The notes: generated by a model from the sequence alone, not told the origin. A stretch of 16,130 nucleotides of DNA from Pseudomonadota bacterium (GCA_023430775.1 JAEYYY010000153.1:1-16130); one strand, 5' to 3'. Counted from the first letter of the stretch, positions 6,755 to 16,130 are shown. Numbers and translations: made by a program.

Positions 6755-6824
6755 AGCCCAGATCACGTTCGTGGGTGAGAGTTGACCGAGCGGCAACCAT
6801 CGCGGCCATCCCGCGCCCGTGGTT

Positions 6825-6833
6825 TGGCATACT
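6825..6833 (+). promoter_or_regulatory. Putative extended -10 promoter of the repeat lipoprotein gene
   Basis: TGGCATACT fits an extended -10 (TGn followed by CATACT). Start of transcription would fall about 6839-6841, that is at the ATG 6841, giving a leaderless mRNA. No Shine-Dalgarno is present. Confidence 0.35.
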
Positions 6834-6840
6834 ACGGCGC

Positions 6841-8580
6841 ATGAGGAACGCCGCCCTGGTGATGTTCTGCCTCGCGACTCTCGCGTGCGGAAAGGTGAAA
6901 GGCACGCCGCCGAACGACGTGACGCCCGACCCGTGCGAGACCAACGTCTGCGAGTGCACGGTGGCGTCGCAGAACCTCGATTGTCCGGGCGCGCACCAGA
7001 TCTGCGACGAGGTCACCACGCCGGGTCGCGTCTGCGGATGCGCGCCGGCGTACAAGGACGACGGCAGCGGCAACTGCGTATTCGATGCGGCTCCATTAAA
7101 CAGCGGCTTTCAAGAGACCGGGACTTGGGAGCCCGTTGGTGCAGGCGCGACGATCAGCACGGCTGCATCCGGCAGCGTCGATCCCGGTCAAGGCGTCATG
7201 AACCGGCAGGCGATCTGCGAGTTTGCCGGCTTCAAGCAGACCTTCACGATGCCGCCGTTCGTGTTGGCCGATCAGTTCAAGATCACGGTGACGCACAACG
7301 GCGTAGATCCTGATGCGTTGTTCGGGATCCCGAACAACACCCTCCTCTCGGTGGGAGTGAACGGCGAGTTCAAGGAGACTCCGGTCGTGAAGACCGGGTT
7401 CGTGACCCAATCGTTCTGCCTCGGGCCACGCGCGTATGGTGACGGGCCCGTGGGAAGCCCCGTGGAGTTCCAGATCGGTGTGATCCCGGGCCCCAACTTT
7501 CCGTTCTTTTGTGGAAGCGATAGCCAATCGACGATCGAGATCGATCGCGTGGCACTCGAGCTTGCTGAACCGGGCGAATGCCCCAATCCCGGCACGATCC
7601 TGAACCCAGATTTCGAGCTGGCGACCGACTGGACGTTCGAGGTCGAAGATGGGGCCACGGGCGCGATCGTCGCGGGTGTTGGCGAGAACGGGACCGCGGG
7701 CGCGCGGCTGACGACGGCGAACGTGTGCTCGCAAGCGTCGATGACGGGCACGATCGCATTCCCCACCGAGATCTCTAACCCAGCCCTCGACGTGTTCTTC
7801 AGTGGAACGTTCGCGGGTCGTCTCGTTCTCCAGATCGATGGCCAGAATGTGGCCACGCTCAATGGCAGCTCGCCTCGTCATAAACGGATCTGCTTGCCGG
7901 AGTGGACACGAGGTACCACGGCGACGATGGGGTTCTTGCTGCTGCGCACGACGGACTCCGGATGCGCCGCCACGCCGCTGAGCCAGACGTTCGTCGTCGA
8001 CAACATCACGATCATTGATGACCAGAACTGTCCCGCCGAGGTCCTCGCGGATCCGGGGTTCGAGCTCGACTCGATCGGCATGGGGCCCGAAATTGGCTGG
8101 GGGTTCACGGCGGGCACCGTCAATGACATCCCCGAGGGCTCGAACGCGGAGATCACCAACAGCGGTCAGCGGTCGGGCAATAGCGCGCTGCGCCTGACAG
8201 GTTCCCACGAGTGCGTGGGCGTTGGAGAGGCTGGCGCCGACTTCACGATCAACGTTCCCGCGCCTGAAGGGGCCGCGGGACCGGCGATCAAGTTCTTCGC
8301 GAACGTGGGCAACGGCAACCTGAAGACGACCACCCGGCTCGCACTCCACCCGGGGCCCCGCTTTCAGGAGCCCGGACTCCGCCACGACATCGCGGAGGTC
8401 GGCGTCTATCAACCGCAGATCATGTGCTTGCCGCCGGTTACGAGCGGACGCCGCATGACCTTCCGGTTCTCGACCGGCGATAGCGACGGTGGTGGCTGTG
8501 GGGTGCCCAAGTACACCGAGGAGGTCGCGTTGATCGACGATGTCGAGGTCACGACCGACTCCAGCTGCCCGGCCGAGTAA
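6841..8580 (+). CDS. Large lipoprotein with an EGF-like segment and three four-Cys repeats
   Basis: ATG 6841 gives 579 residues with a lipoprotein signal peptide (MRNAALVMFCLATLAC, Cys16). The frame is open far upstream, but only through the ligase gene, and this ATG is the natural start. Residues 32-80 are a Cys-dense EGF-like segment. Three repeats follow, about 86-247, 253-397 and 402-576. Each begins with a phrase like LNPDFEL...W and has four cysteines in similar spacing (126/193/224/247; 296/351/375/397; 458/529/553/576). Repeats 2 and 3 close with a VDNITIIDDQNCP-like strand. The plan recalls beta-sandwich carbohydrate-binding or galactose-binding-like modules, but I cannot assign a family. 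Codon choice is looser at third positions than in the ligase or tex genes. Probably an outer-membrane surface protein, perhaps adhesive. Its stop abuts the stop of the next, opposing gene. Confidence 0.85.
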   Translation: MRNAALVMFCLATLACGKVKGTPPNDVTPDPCETNVCECTVASQNLDCPGAHQICDEVTTPGRVCGCAPAYKDDGSGNCVFDAAPLNSGFQETGTWEPVGAGATISTAASGSVDPGQGVMNRQAICEFAGFKQTFTMPPFVLADQFKITVTHNGVDPDALFGIPNNTLLSVGVNGEFKETPVVKTGFVTQSFCLGPRAYGDGPVGSPVEFQIGVIPGPNFPFFCGSDSQSTIEIDRVALELAEPGECPNPGTILNPDFELATDWTFEVEDGATGAIVAGVGENGTAGARLTTANVCSQASMTGTIAFPTEISNPALDVFFSGTFAGRLVLQIDGQNVATLNGSSPRHKRICLPEWTRGTTATMGFLLLRTTDSGCAATPLSQTFVVDNITIIDDQNCPAEVLADPGFELDSIGMGPEIGWGFTAGTVNDIPEGSNAEITNSGQRSGNSALRLTGSHECVGVGEAGADFTINVPAPEGAAGPAIKFFANVGNGNLKTTTRLALHPGPRFQEPGLRHDIAEVGVYQPQIMCLPPVTSGRRMTFRFSTGDSDGGGCGVPKYTEEVALIDDVEVTTDSSCPAE

Positions 8581-9597
8581 CTAGGCGCGCGCGGCTTCGG
8601 TGCGGATGCTCGCGAGTAGCGACGTCTTCGCGGTGGCCGGCAGGAACGACGCGCGGGCGGCATTCTCGGCGACCGTCACGATCTCGGCCGGCGTCAGGTC
8701 GAGCGCATTCGCGGTCGCTCGATAGTTGTCGCCGACGTAGCCGCCGAAGTACGCCGGGTCGTCGGAGTTGATGCAGACCGCGACACCCTTGCGGAGCAGC
8801 TTGGCGAAGTTGTGATCCTTCAGATCCTTGACCACGCAGAGCTTGAGGTTGGAGAGCGGGCAGACGGTGAGCGGGATCTTGTCGCGCACGAGGCGCTCGA
8901 CGAGTGCCGGATCCTCGTCGCAGCGGACACCGTGATCGATGCGCTCCACCTTGAGCAGATCGAGCGCTTCCTCGATGTAGGCCGCGGGGCCTTCCTCACC
9001 GGCGTGGGCGACCGGGCGGAGGCCGAGCGAGCGAGCCTTGGCGAACACGCGCTCGAACTTGCTCGGTGGATTGTTCTTCTCGCCGGAGTCGAGGCCGACG
9101 CCGGTGAATTCGGAGCGGAACGGCAGGGAGGCATCGAGCGTCCGCATGGCGTCTTCCTCGGAGAGGTGGCGCAAGAAGCACAGGATCAGCTCGGAGGTGA
9201 TGCCGTAGCGGCGGTGCGCGTCTTCCATCGCGTCGCGCAGGCCGCCGAAGATGACCTCCATCGGGATACCGCGCACGGTGTGAGTCTGCGGATCGAAGAA
9301 CAGCTCGGCGTGGACGACGCGATCGGCGTGGGCGCGCGTGAAGTAGGCCATCGCGAGGGCGTAGAAGTCGCGGCGATCGCGGAGCACGTCGCAGCCGGCG
9401 TAGTAGAGGTCGAGGAACGACTGGAGGTCGTGGAAGGCGTAGGCCTTGCGGACGGCCTCGACCGAGGCGTAGGGCAGCTTGACCCCGTGCTTGGAGGCCA
9501 GGCTGAACATCATCTCGGGCTCGAGGGTGCCCTCGATGTGGAGGTGCAGCTCGACCTTGGGGAGGCGGCGGATCAGGCGGTCGCGGTCCGTGGGCAT
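8581..9597 (-). CDS. add: Adenine deaminase (ADA family, ADE type)
   Basis: A 338-residue metal-dependent deaminase of the adenosine/AMP deaminase family. Metal and catalytic residues are all there: His18 and His20 (VELHLHIEG), His198 and Glu201 (VAHAGEEGP), His222 (ERIDHGV), Asp279 and Asp280 (NSDDPAYFGGY). The phrases HIEGTLEPE, FFDPQTHTVRGIP, ILCFLRHLSEE and VGLDSGE...PPSKF are, from memory, typical of the adenine deaminase branch described in Pseudomonas and yeast rather than of classical adenosine deaminase. The likely reaction is adenine to hypoxanthine and ammonia, in purine salvage in the cytoplasm; adenosine cannot be excluded from sequence. It is divergent from tex with 67 bases between. 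A TAGCGT box lies six bases before its ATG. Confidence 0.94.
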   Translation of the reverse strand: MPTDRDRLIRRLPKVELHLHIEGTLEPEMMFSLASKHGVKLPYASVEAVRKAYAFHDLQSFLDLYYAGCDVLRDRRDFYALAMAYFTRAHADRVVHAELFFDPQTHTVRGIPMEVIFGGLRDAMEDAHRRYGITSELILCFLRHLSEEDAMRTLDASLPFRSEFTGVGLDSGEKNNPPSKFERVFAKARSLGLRPVAHAGEEGPAAYIEEALDLLKVERIDHGVRCDEDPALVERLVRDKIPLTVCPLSNLKLCVVKDLKDHNFAKLLRKGVAVCINSDDPAYFGGYVGDNYRATANALDLTPAEIVTVAENAARASFLPATAKTSLLASIRTEAARA

Positions 9598-9603
9598 GCG
9601 GGG

Positions 9604-9609
9604 ACGCTA
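9604..9609 (-). promoter_or_regulatory. Putative -10 box of the deaminase gene (leaderless candidate)
   Basis: On the minus strand TAGCGT is followed by CCCCGC and then the ATG. No Shine-Dalgarno and no clear -35 are visible. Confidence 0.35.
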
Positions 9610-9626
9610 TCACCGCCCGTGCGCGC

Positions 9627-9655
9627 TTGCCGCCCGGCGGAGGCGTGGGTAGGGT
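9627..9655 (+). promoter_or_regulatory. Putative sigma-70-type promoter of tex
   Basis: TTGCCG (9627-9632) and TAGGGT (9650-9655) are separated by exactly 17 bases. The match is four of six to TTGACA and three of six to TATAAT, including the most conserved T, A and T. The ATG at 9665 begins nine bases later, so the 5' UTR would be only a few bases. Confidence 0.45.
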
Positions 9656-9664
9656 CGGACGCTC

Positions 9665-12424
<2,760 letters not shown>

Positions 12425-13198
12425 ATGTTCGTCGACGCGGCGCTCGCCCGCCGACTCGAACGGGCCGAGGGGCTCGTCGGCTCCTCGTTCGTCGAGGCGC
12501 GGCGCTCGCCGAGCTCCGAGTGGCGCGAGCTCGGCGGTGCGATCGCGAACTGCGATGGCGCCGATTCGCCGATGACGCAGACCTTCGCCCTCGGCCTCTG
12601 CGATCCGATCGACCTGGCCGCGATCGAGGACTTCTTCACCGCTCGCGGTACCGACACCATGCACGAGGTGTCGCCGTTCGCGGGCGTCGAGACCACGGCG
12701 GCGCTGGTCGAGCGCGGCTATCGGCCGATCGAGATGTCGAACGTGCTGGTCCAGCAGATCGACGACCCACGACCCTCGCCAGCCGTTCGCGTGATCGATC
12801 CCGGCGAGGCTGCGACCTGGATCGAGACCTCGGTGGCCGGCTGGTCCTCCGATCCCGAGGCGGTCGCATTCCTCCGCGGCTTCGCGGAGCTCAGCCTCAA
12901 CAATCGCCGGATGACGCAGTACCTCGGCACGGTCGATGGCGCACCAGCAGCCACCGGCGTGCTCGCCATCGAGGATGGGATTGCCGTGCTTGCGGGCGCG
13001 AGCACCGTCCCGTCAGCACGCGGTCGCGGTGCGCAAGCAGCGCTGCTCGCCACGCGACTCGCCGACGCGAAACATCGCGGCTGCGCGATCGCGATGATGG
13101 TCGCCGCCGTCGGCTCGACCTCGCAACGCAACGCCGAGCGCAACGGGTTTCGCGTCGCGTACACCCGCACCAAGTGGCGGCGGGCTAGGAGCCTGTAG
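12425..13198 (+). CDS. GNAT-family N-acetyltransferase
   Basis: A 257-residue protein whose C-terminal third is a GNAT fold: a strand IAVLAGASTVPSA (186-198), the acetyl-CoA pyrophosphate loop RGRGAQ (199-204), the following helix ALLATRLADAKHRG, and the strand AIAMMVAAVGSTSQRNAERNGF (221-242) typical of motif B. The N-terminal 110 residues are a less conserved, possibly degenerate second GNAT-like half. It should transfer an acetyl group from acetyl-CoA to an unknown amine. The ATG follows the tex stop with no gap (TAGATG), so translation is probably coupled. No Shine-Dalgarno stands out; the last codons of tex (GACAAGAAG) supply only purines. Confidence 0.85.
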   Translation: MFVDAALARRLERAEGLVGSSFVEARRSPSSEWRELGGAIANCDGADSPMTQTFALGLCDPIDLAAIEDFFTARGTDTMHEVSPFAGVETTAALVERGYRPIEMSNVLVQQIDDPRPSPAVRVIDPGEAATWIETSVAGWSSDPEAVAFLRGFAELSLNNRRMTQYLGTVDGAPAATGVLAIEDGIAVLAGASTVPSARGRGAQAALLATRLADAKHRGCAIAMMVAAVGSTSQRNAERNGFRVAYTRTKWRRARSL

Positions 13199-13208
13199 CG
13201 CATAGCAC

Positions 13209-13236
13209 CTCGTGCTCGTGCCTCGTGCTCGTGCTT
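13209..13236. repeat. GTGCTC-type short tandem repeat (left arm)
   Basis: CTCGTGCTCGTGC occurs twice in direct tandem (13209-13221 and 13222-13234). Its reverse complement carries GAGCAC units, the same as the array at 13531-13578. Confidence 0.7.
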
Positions 13237-13530
13237 CGTACGCGAGAACAGTCGCGGTTACGCAGCGCAGGCCGCCGTCGCGCCACCTGCTTGCTCCTGC
13301 GCGCCAGCTTCAGCACTTTGTGTGTAGCTACAACGAGGAGCCATGCAGCGCACCTTCGGTAGCCCTCGCAGCGAAAACGACTGAAATCGACGCGCTCGGA
13401 TTTGGCGGATCACCGGTTCCACCGTCGCTTTCGACGATCATGGCGAGCGCGTCCGGTAGGTCTTCACGTCTCGATTCGATCAGTGTCCCGCCTGTCCGAT
13501 CCATCCGGATCGTGTGTAGTCCGGAGGCCC

Positions 13531-13578
13531 GAGCACGAGCACGTGCACGTGCACGAGCACGAGCACGTGCACGAGCAC
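13531..13578. repeat. Array of eight G(A/T)GCAC hexamers (right arm)
   Basis: Eight contiguous hexamers in the order GAGCAC, GAGCAC, GTGCAC, GTGCAC, GAGCAC, GAGCAC, GTGCAC, GAGCAC. The two GTGCAC in a row form a 12-base self-complementary core. The array lies just past the stop of the minus-strand lipoprotein gene. Translated in one frame it gives alternating Ala/Arg and in another His/Glu/Val, a sign of a simple repeat and not of protein selection. Confidence 0.85.
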
Positions 13579-13605
13579 GTCTAACGAGCTCTATGCCCTC
13601 AGGCC

Positions 13606-14289
13606 CTAAGTCGCGACGGCAGGCTCGGGCATCGCCGGCACGATCGACTGCTTCTCGATCGTCCGATCCTTGTCGCTGATCGTCACGGTGACGCGCAGCG
13701 CGAACTTCTTGCTCGCTGCATTCCACCGGCCGTTCGTCAGCTTCGCCCAGTCCGGCGCCGACAGCTTGTAGCTCACCGCGAGGTCGGCCTGCGCGGCGGC
13801 GACCGCCTCGTCCCACGTCACGTACGCGCCCTTGCCGTCCCACTTGCTCGGCGCGCGCGCGGTCAGCACGCCGACGACCTTGCCGCTGTCGAGCAACTCG
13901 ACCTGCTTGATCTGGATCTTCGTCGCGGACGCGCCGGCCGGCACCTGCACGGCGAGCTGCATCGCGGTCTGTTCGCAGGCAGGCTGCGGCGGACCACCGC
14001 AGTGCACCCCGGGTGCACACGCACCGGCCGCCAGCTTCGGCATTGCCGCCGCGGGTTCGCTGGCAGCCGTCGCCGCGCTACCGGCGCTCGCCGGATTCGC
14101 CGTCGCCGGTGGGGCGAGCGGCTTGGTCGGCACGCCGTCGGGGCAATCCTCGGCGAGCGTGACCCCGGCCAGCGCGACGTTGATCTGAGGAGCGCGCGGG
14201 GACAGGCCGGGCTTGTCGTCGGGCGTCGCCGACGGAGGTTCTGCCTTCGAGCACGCGACCACCACGAGCAGCCAGCCGAGACGCATCAT
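13606..14289 (-). CDS. Lipoprotein of unknown function
   Basis: From the ATG at 14289 the protein has 227 residues; a GTG at 14295 or ATG at 14286 are alternatives, and the putative -10 box spacing favours 14289. The signal peptide MMRLGWLLVVVAC ends in a lipobox with Cys13. Next come a Pro/Ala-rich linker and two Cys-bearing segments (EDCPDGVP; GACAPGVHCGGPPQPACEQ). The C-terminal 120 residues look like a single beta-rich domain (MQLAVQVPAGASATKIQIKQ; KFALRVTVTISDKD), which could be an immunoglobulin-like fold. Four cysteines beyond the lipid Cys may form two disulfides. I recognise no family. The promoter would overlap the 3' end of the reductase gene operon, which points the same way. It is probably its own transcription unit. 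Confidence 0.75.
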   Translation of the reverse strand: MMRLGWLLVVVACSKAEPPSATPDDKPGLSPRAPQINVALAGVTLAEDCPDGVPTKPLAPPATANPASAGSAATAASEPAAAMPKLAAGACAPGVHCGGPPQPACEQTAMQLAVQVPAGASATKIQIKQVELLDSGKVVGVLTARAPSKWDGKGAYVTWDEAVAAAQADLAVSYKLSAPDWAKLTNGRWNAASKKFALRVTVTISDKDRTIEKQSIVPAMPEPAVAT

Positions 14290-14296
14290 GGCCACC

Positions 14297-14302
14297 AGGG
14301 TA
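14297..14302 (-). promoter_or_regulatory. Putative -10 box of the 13606-14289 lipoprotein gene (leaderless candidate)
   Basis: On the minus strand TACCCT is followed by GGTGGCC and then ATG at 14289. No Shine-Dalgarno or clear -35 is visible. Confidence 0.3.
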
Positions 14303-14330
14303 ACCCGGGAGCCACGCCATGCGCCGCTGA

Positions 14331-14906
14331 TCAGTGGTGCAGGTGGAACCCGATCTGGGTGCCCATGCCGAGCCCGTAGCCGAGCTGGATGTTCAGAAAC
14401 GCCATCGATTCGATCATCCGCGCGTTCGCGAGCGGGCCGGCGTCGACGGGATCGAAGCCGATGCCACTGGCGAGCTCGATCACGGCTTGCTTCGCCTGCA
14501 CGTCGTCGCCGGCGATCAGCGCGGTCAGCGGCTTGTCACCGACCCTGCCGGTGTCCATGTGCTGCGCGAACACCGTGTTGAACGCCTTGATGACCCTGGC
14601 GTGCGGGATCATCGCCTGGAGGCGCTCGGCGCCGCTCGAGTGCGAGAGCTCCGCGAACTTGTGGTCGGGGGTCAGGGTGTTGGTGACGTCGATGACGATC
14701 TTGCCGTCGAAGCCATCGCCGATCCGGTTGACCACCGACTCGATCGCCGTGAACGGGATCGCGAGGACGATCGCGTCGGCCCACTGGACGGCCTCGCGCA
14801 TCGCGGCGGGATCGCGATGGACGAGCTGAACCTCGTGACCGGCGCGCGTGACGCCGCGGCTCAGCGCTTTTCCGACGTTGCCACTGCCGAGGATTCCGAT
14901 CTTCAT
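14331..14906 (-). CDS. NADP-binding, F420-reductase-like oxidoreductase
   Basis: A 191-residue Rossmann protein. GSGNVG (7-12) is the dinucleotide loop, and VHRDP (29-33) after the second strand has an Arg suited to the NADP 2'-phosphate. DAIVLAIPF (44-52), KIVIDVTNTLTP (69-80) and VIKAFNTVFAQHM (105-117) follow the pattern of NADPH-dependent F420 reductases and the related NADP oxidoreductase coenzyme F420-dependent family. Many bacterial members do not use F420, and no F420 gene is seen here, so the acceptor is unknown. The ATG overlaps the stop of the upstream gene (ATGA, 14903-14906), so translation is coupled with that of the helical protein. It is the last gene of the apparent minus-strand operon. 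Confidence 0.88.
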   Translation of the reverse strand: MKIGILGSGNVGKALSRGVTRAGHEVQLVHRDPAAMREAVQWADAIVLAIPFTAIESVVNRIGDGFDGKIVIDVTNTLTPDHKFAELSHSSGAERLQAMIPHARVIKAFNTVFAQHMDTGRVGDKPLTALIAGDDVQAKQAVIELASGIGFDPVDAGPLANARMIESMAFLNIQLGYGLGMGTQIGFHLHH

Positions 14907-15448
14907 GATCGAAGAGACCGAGCATCGGTCGTGCCACCGGCGTGCTGTAGCGCCAACCGCCCACCGCTGGTGAGCGCGGTCTGCGGGTTGCTGGCGAACC
15001 ACGACAGGGCGCGCTCGGCCTCGCGGATCAGGGGTTCTCGCTGTGCGATCAGGTCGTCGCAGAACCGGAACAGCCGGATCTCGTCCTCGCGATGGGCGAC
15101 CTCGCGCAGCAGGCGCGCGGTGTCGAGGCCGTGCTGGAGCCCGAGCAGCGTCGCGCGGTAGGAGCGCTCGGTGCTGAGGAAGCGATCGACGGCGTAGTGG
15201 CGGATCGCGGAGAACGTCCGGCCGACCAGCCGACCGGCGCGAACGCCGAACGGCTGGCGTGGCAGGAGCAGGGCATCGAGCCGCGGCCGCAGGTGCGCGG
15301 CGTGCGCGGCGATCTCGCGCAGCATCGCGGCGGGCGGTTTTTTCCCGAGGCGGCTGGCTTCGCGGGTGGTGTGAAGCACGGCATCCTGCTCGCTCTGCGC
15401 GAGCTCGCGACACAGCTTGCGGCGCAGCTTGGCGAGATCGTCGTCCAT
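14903..15448 (-). CDS. Helical protein of unknown function
   Basis: A 181-residue protein, rich in Arg, Leu, Ala and Glu, with no signal peptide and no clear membrane span. It seems all-helical. Visible landmarks are SEQDAVLHTTREASRLGKKPP (19-39), HLRPRLDALLLPRQPFGVRAG (52-72), FSAIRHYAVDRFLSTERSYR (79-98) and GLQHGLDTARLLREVA (103-118). I do not recognise the family. It might be a small regulator or a ferritin-like or four-helix protein, but no metal-binding motif is evident. It lies 28 bases after the dehydrogenase stop and overlaps the start of the reductase gene by four bases, so it probably works with, or is coexpressed with, these redox enzymes. Codon use with G/C at third positions supports that it is real. 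Confidence 0.7.
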   Translation of the reverse strand: MDDDLAKLRRKLCRELAQSEQDAVLHTTREASRLGKKPPAAMLREIAAHAAHLRPRLDALLLPRQPFGVRAGRLVGRTFSAIRHYAVDRFLSTERSYRATLLGLQHGLDTARLLREVAHREDEIRLFRFCDDLIAQREPLIREAERALSWFASNPQTALTSGGRLALQHAGGTTDARSLRS

Positions 15449-15476
15449 ATCCCGACGTGCTGCAGTCCGCGTGCCG

Positions 15477-16130
15477 TCACGAGCGCAGGATGATCTTCAT
15501 GACCTCGTCCTGCTTGTGCATGAACATGTCGTAGCCGCGCGCGGCCTCGTCGAGGTTCATGTAGTGCGAGATCACGAAGCTCGGATCGATCTCGCCGCGC
15601 TCGATGCGCTCGAGGAGCGGGCGCATGTAGCGCTGGACGTGGCACTGACCGGTCTTGATCGTCAGGCCGCGATTCATCAGCGCGCCGAGCGGGAACTTGT
15701 CGACCAGCCCCGCGTAGACGCCGACGATCGACACGATGCCGCCCGAGCGGCACGCCATGATCGCCTCGCGCACGGCCAGCGGACGATCCATCTGGATCTT
15801 CATCGTCTGCTTGACCTTGTCGTGCGCGTACTGGAGACCGTGGCCGTGCGCTTCGAGGCCGACGGCATCGATGCACGCGTCGGGACCGCGGCCGGCGGTC
15901 AGCTCGCGCAGCGCCTCCTGGACCGATTGCTCCTCGTAGTTGATCGCGTCGGTCGCGCCGGCCTTCTCGATCGCCATCTTCAGGCGATACGGGAACCGGT
16001 CGATCGCGATCACGCGCTCGGCACCGAGCAGGCGCGCGCTCGCGATCGCGAACTGGCCGACCGGACCGGCGCCCCACACCGCGACCACCTTGCGCGGCGT
16101 GATCTCGCAGAACTCCGCCGCCATGTAGCC
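15477..16130 (-). CDS. Zinc-type MDR dehydrogenase, formaldehyde-dehydrogenase-like (5' end outside window)
   Basis: The frame stays open to the right edge (visible start GYMAAEFCEI), so about 218 C-terminal residues are seen and the zinc-binding N-terminal half is missing. The NAD-binding loop is VWGAGPVGQFA, followed by GAERVIAIDRFPYRLKMA and GATDAINYEEQ, then GRGPDACIDAVGLEAHG. This pattern is typical of glutathione-independent formaldehyde dehydrogenase-like and threonine-dehydrogenase-like members of the medium-chain family. It should oxidise an alcohol or aldehyde hydrate with NAD in the cytoplasm; the substrate cannot be fixed from this part. It is the first visible gene of a minus-strand run with the helical protein and the NADP-binding protein. 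Confidence 0.9.
   Translation of the reverse strand, partial: GYMAAEFCEITPRKVVAVWGAGPVGQFAIASARLLGAERVIAIDRFPYRLKMAIEKAGATDAINYEEQSVQEALRELTAGRGPDACIDAVGLEAHGHGLQYAHDKVKQTMKIQMDRPLAVREAIMACRSGGIVSIVGVYAGLVDKFPLGALMNRGLTIKTGQCHVQRYMRPLLERIERGEIDPSFVISHYMNLDEAARGYDMFMHKQDEVMKIILRS

Larger units (their letters stand above)
13199..13605. other. 407-base intergenic region bounded by inverted hexamer repeats
   Basis: No convincing gene. At the left is a GTGCTC-type repeat (13209-13236), at the right a GAGCAC/GTGCAC array (13531-13578), inverted to one another. Between them are a weak hairpin GCGCAGG (13265-13271) / CCTGCGC (13296-13302), a ten-base palindrome TGTAGCTACA (13323-13332), and a 58-codon minus-strand frame (13328-13504) with only about 60 percent G/C at third positions. 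Base composition is lower in G/C than the flanking genes. No terminator with a T-tract was found for either flanking gene. Confidence 0.5.

Noticed and set aside
5330..6796. 488-codon minus-strand frame opposite the ligase
   Set aside because: Antisense shadow of the ligase with skewed composition (Arg, Asp, Val, His) and no recognisable domain.
5164..6840. A plus-strand frame open for about 560 codons ahead of the repeat lipoprotein
   Set aside because: It runs through the ligase gene in another frame, is Arg-rich and without family motifs. Lack of stops is a product of the high G/C content. The lipoprotein starts at 6841.
13265..13302. Hairpin GCGCAGG/CCTGCGC as a terminator after the GNAT gene
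   Set aside because: Only seven pairs with a 24-base loop and no T-tract.
13335..13384. GAGGAG followed by ATG at 13343
   Set aside because: The spacing is only two bases and the frame stops after 13 codons.
13328..13504. 58-codon minus-strand frame (MDRTGGTLIESRRED...) between the hexamer arrays
   Set aside because: It reads like protein, but only about 35 of 58 codons end in G or C, well below neighbours, there is no Shine-Dalgarno or family match, and it sits in repeat-flanked intergenic DNA. It could be a decayed or foreign fragment.
13531..13578. CRISPR-like array
   Set aside because: The units are contiguous hexamers without spacers, so this is a simple repeat.

Overview
The window reads as a chromosomal segment of a high-GC Gram-negative bacterium, most likely a member of the Myxococcota (a Haliangium/Kofleriaceae-like or Polyangia-like lineage). 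Reasons: strong G/C preference at third codon positions, several secreted lipoproteins with short signal peptides and Cys-rich or Gly-rich tails, a Hanks-type Ser/Thr kinase with an extracytoplasmic C-terminus, a papain-type protease lipoprotein with a P-domain, and an RG-rich tail on Tex. The taxon is inferred from these traits, not from a marker gene.

Layout. 1-660: C-terminal part of a protein with KPDD-type repeats, a Cys-rich patch and an AgmX/TonB-like C-terminal domain. 730-1209: small Cys-rich lipoprotein. 1249-1332: 27-codon signal-peptide-like ORF that overlaps the kinase start by four bases. 1329-3119: membrane Ser/Thr kinase with PEGA and AgmX-like domains outside the membrane. 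3283-4782: papain-family lipoprotein with a P-domain, followed by two stable hairpins and a textbook intrinsic terminator. 4889-5146 (minus): small secreted helical protein, the only gene here with a strong Shine-Dalgarno. 5243-6754: ATP-dependent DNA ligase of the mycobacterial LigB type. 6841-8580: large lipoprotein built of three four-Cys repeats. 8581-9597 (minus): adenine deaminase-type ADA-family enzyme. 9665-12424: Tex with a long disordered RG/Q/N tail, directly followed by a GNAT acetyltransferase (12425-13198). 13199-13605: non-coding stretch bounded by inverted GAGCAC/GTGCTC hexamer arrays. 13606-14289 (minus): lipoprotein of unknown role. 14331-16130 (minus): likely operon of a zinc-type MDR dehydrogenase (cut by the window edge), an unknown helical protein, and an F420-reductase-like NADP-binding protein.

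No single defence, mobile or biosynthetic system is visible: no transposase, integrase, CRISPR, tRNA or rRNA was seen. The themes are cell-envelope sensing and secretion on the left (kinase, lipoproteins, protease) and housekeeping nucleic-acid and redox functions on the right. The observations most worth following are: the AgmX-like Cys-pair domain shared by the first protein and the kinase; the three-repeat Cys lipoprotein; the apparent lipoprotein relic fused by overlap to the kinase start; the inverted hexamer arrays; and a recurrent TAnnnT-like box 6 to 9 bases before start codons, which suggests leaderless transcripts.
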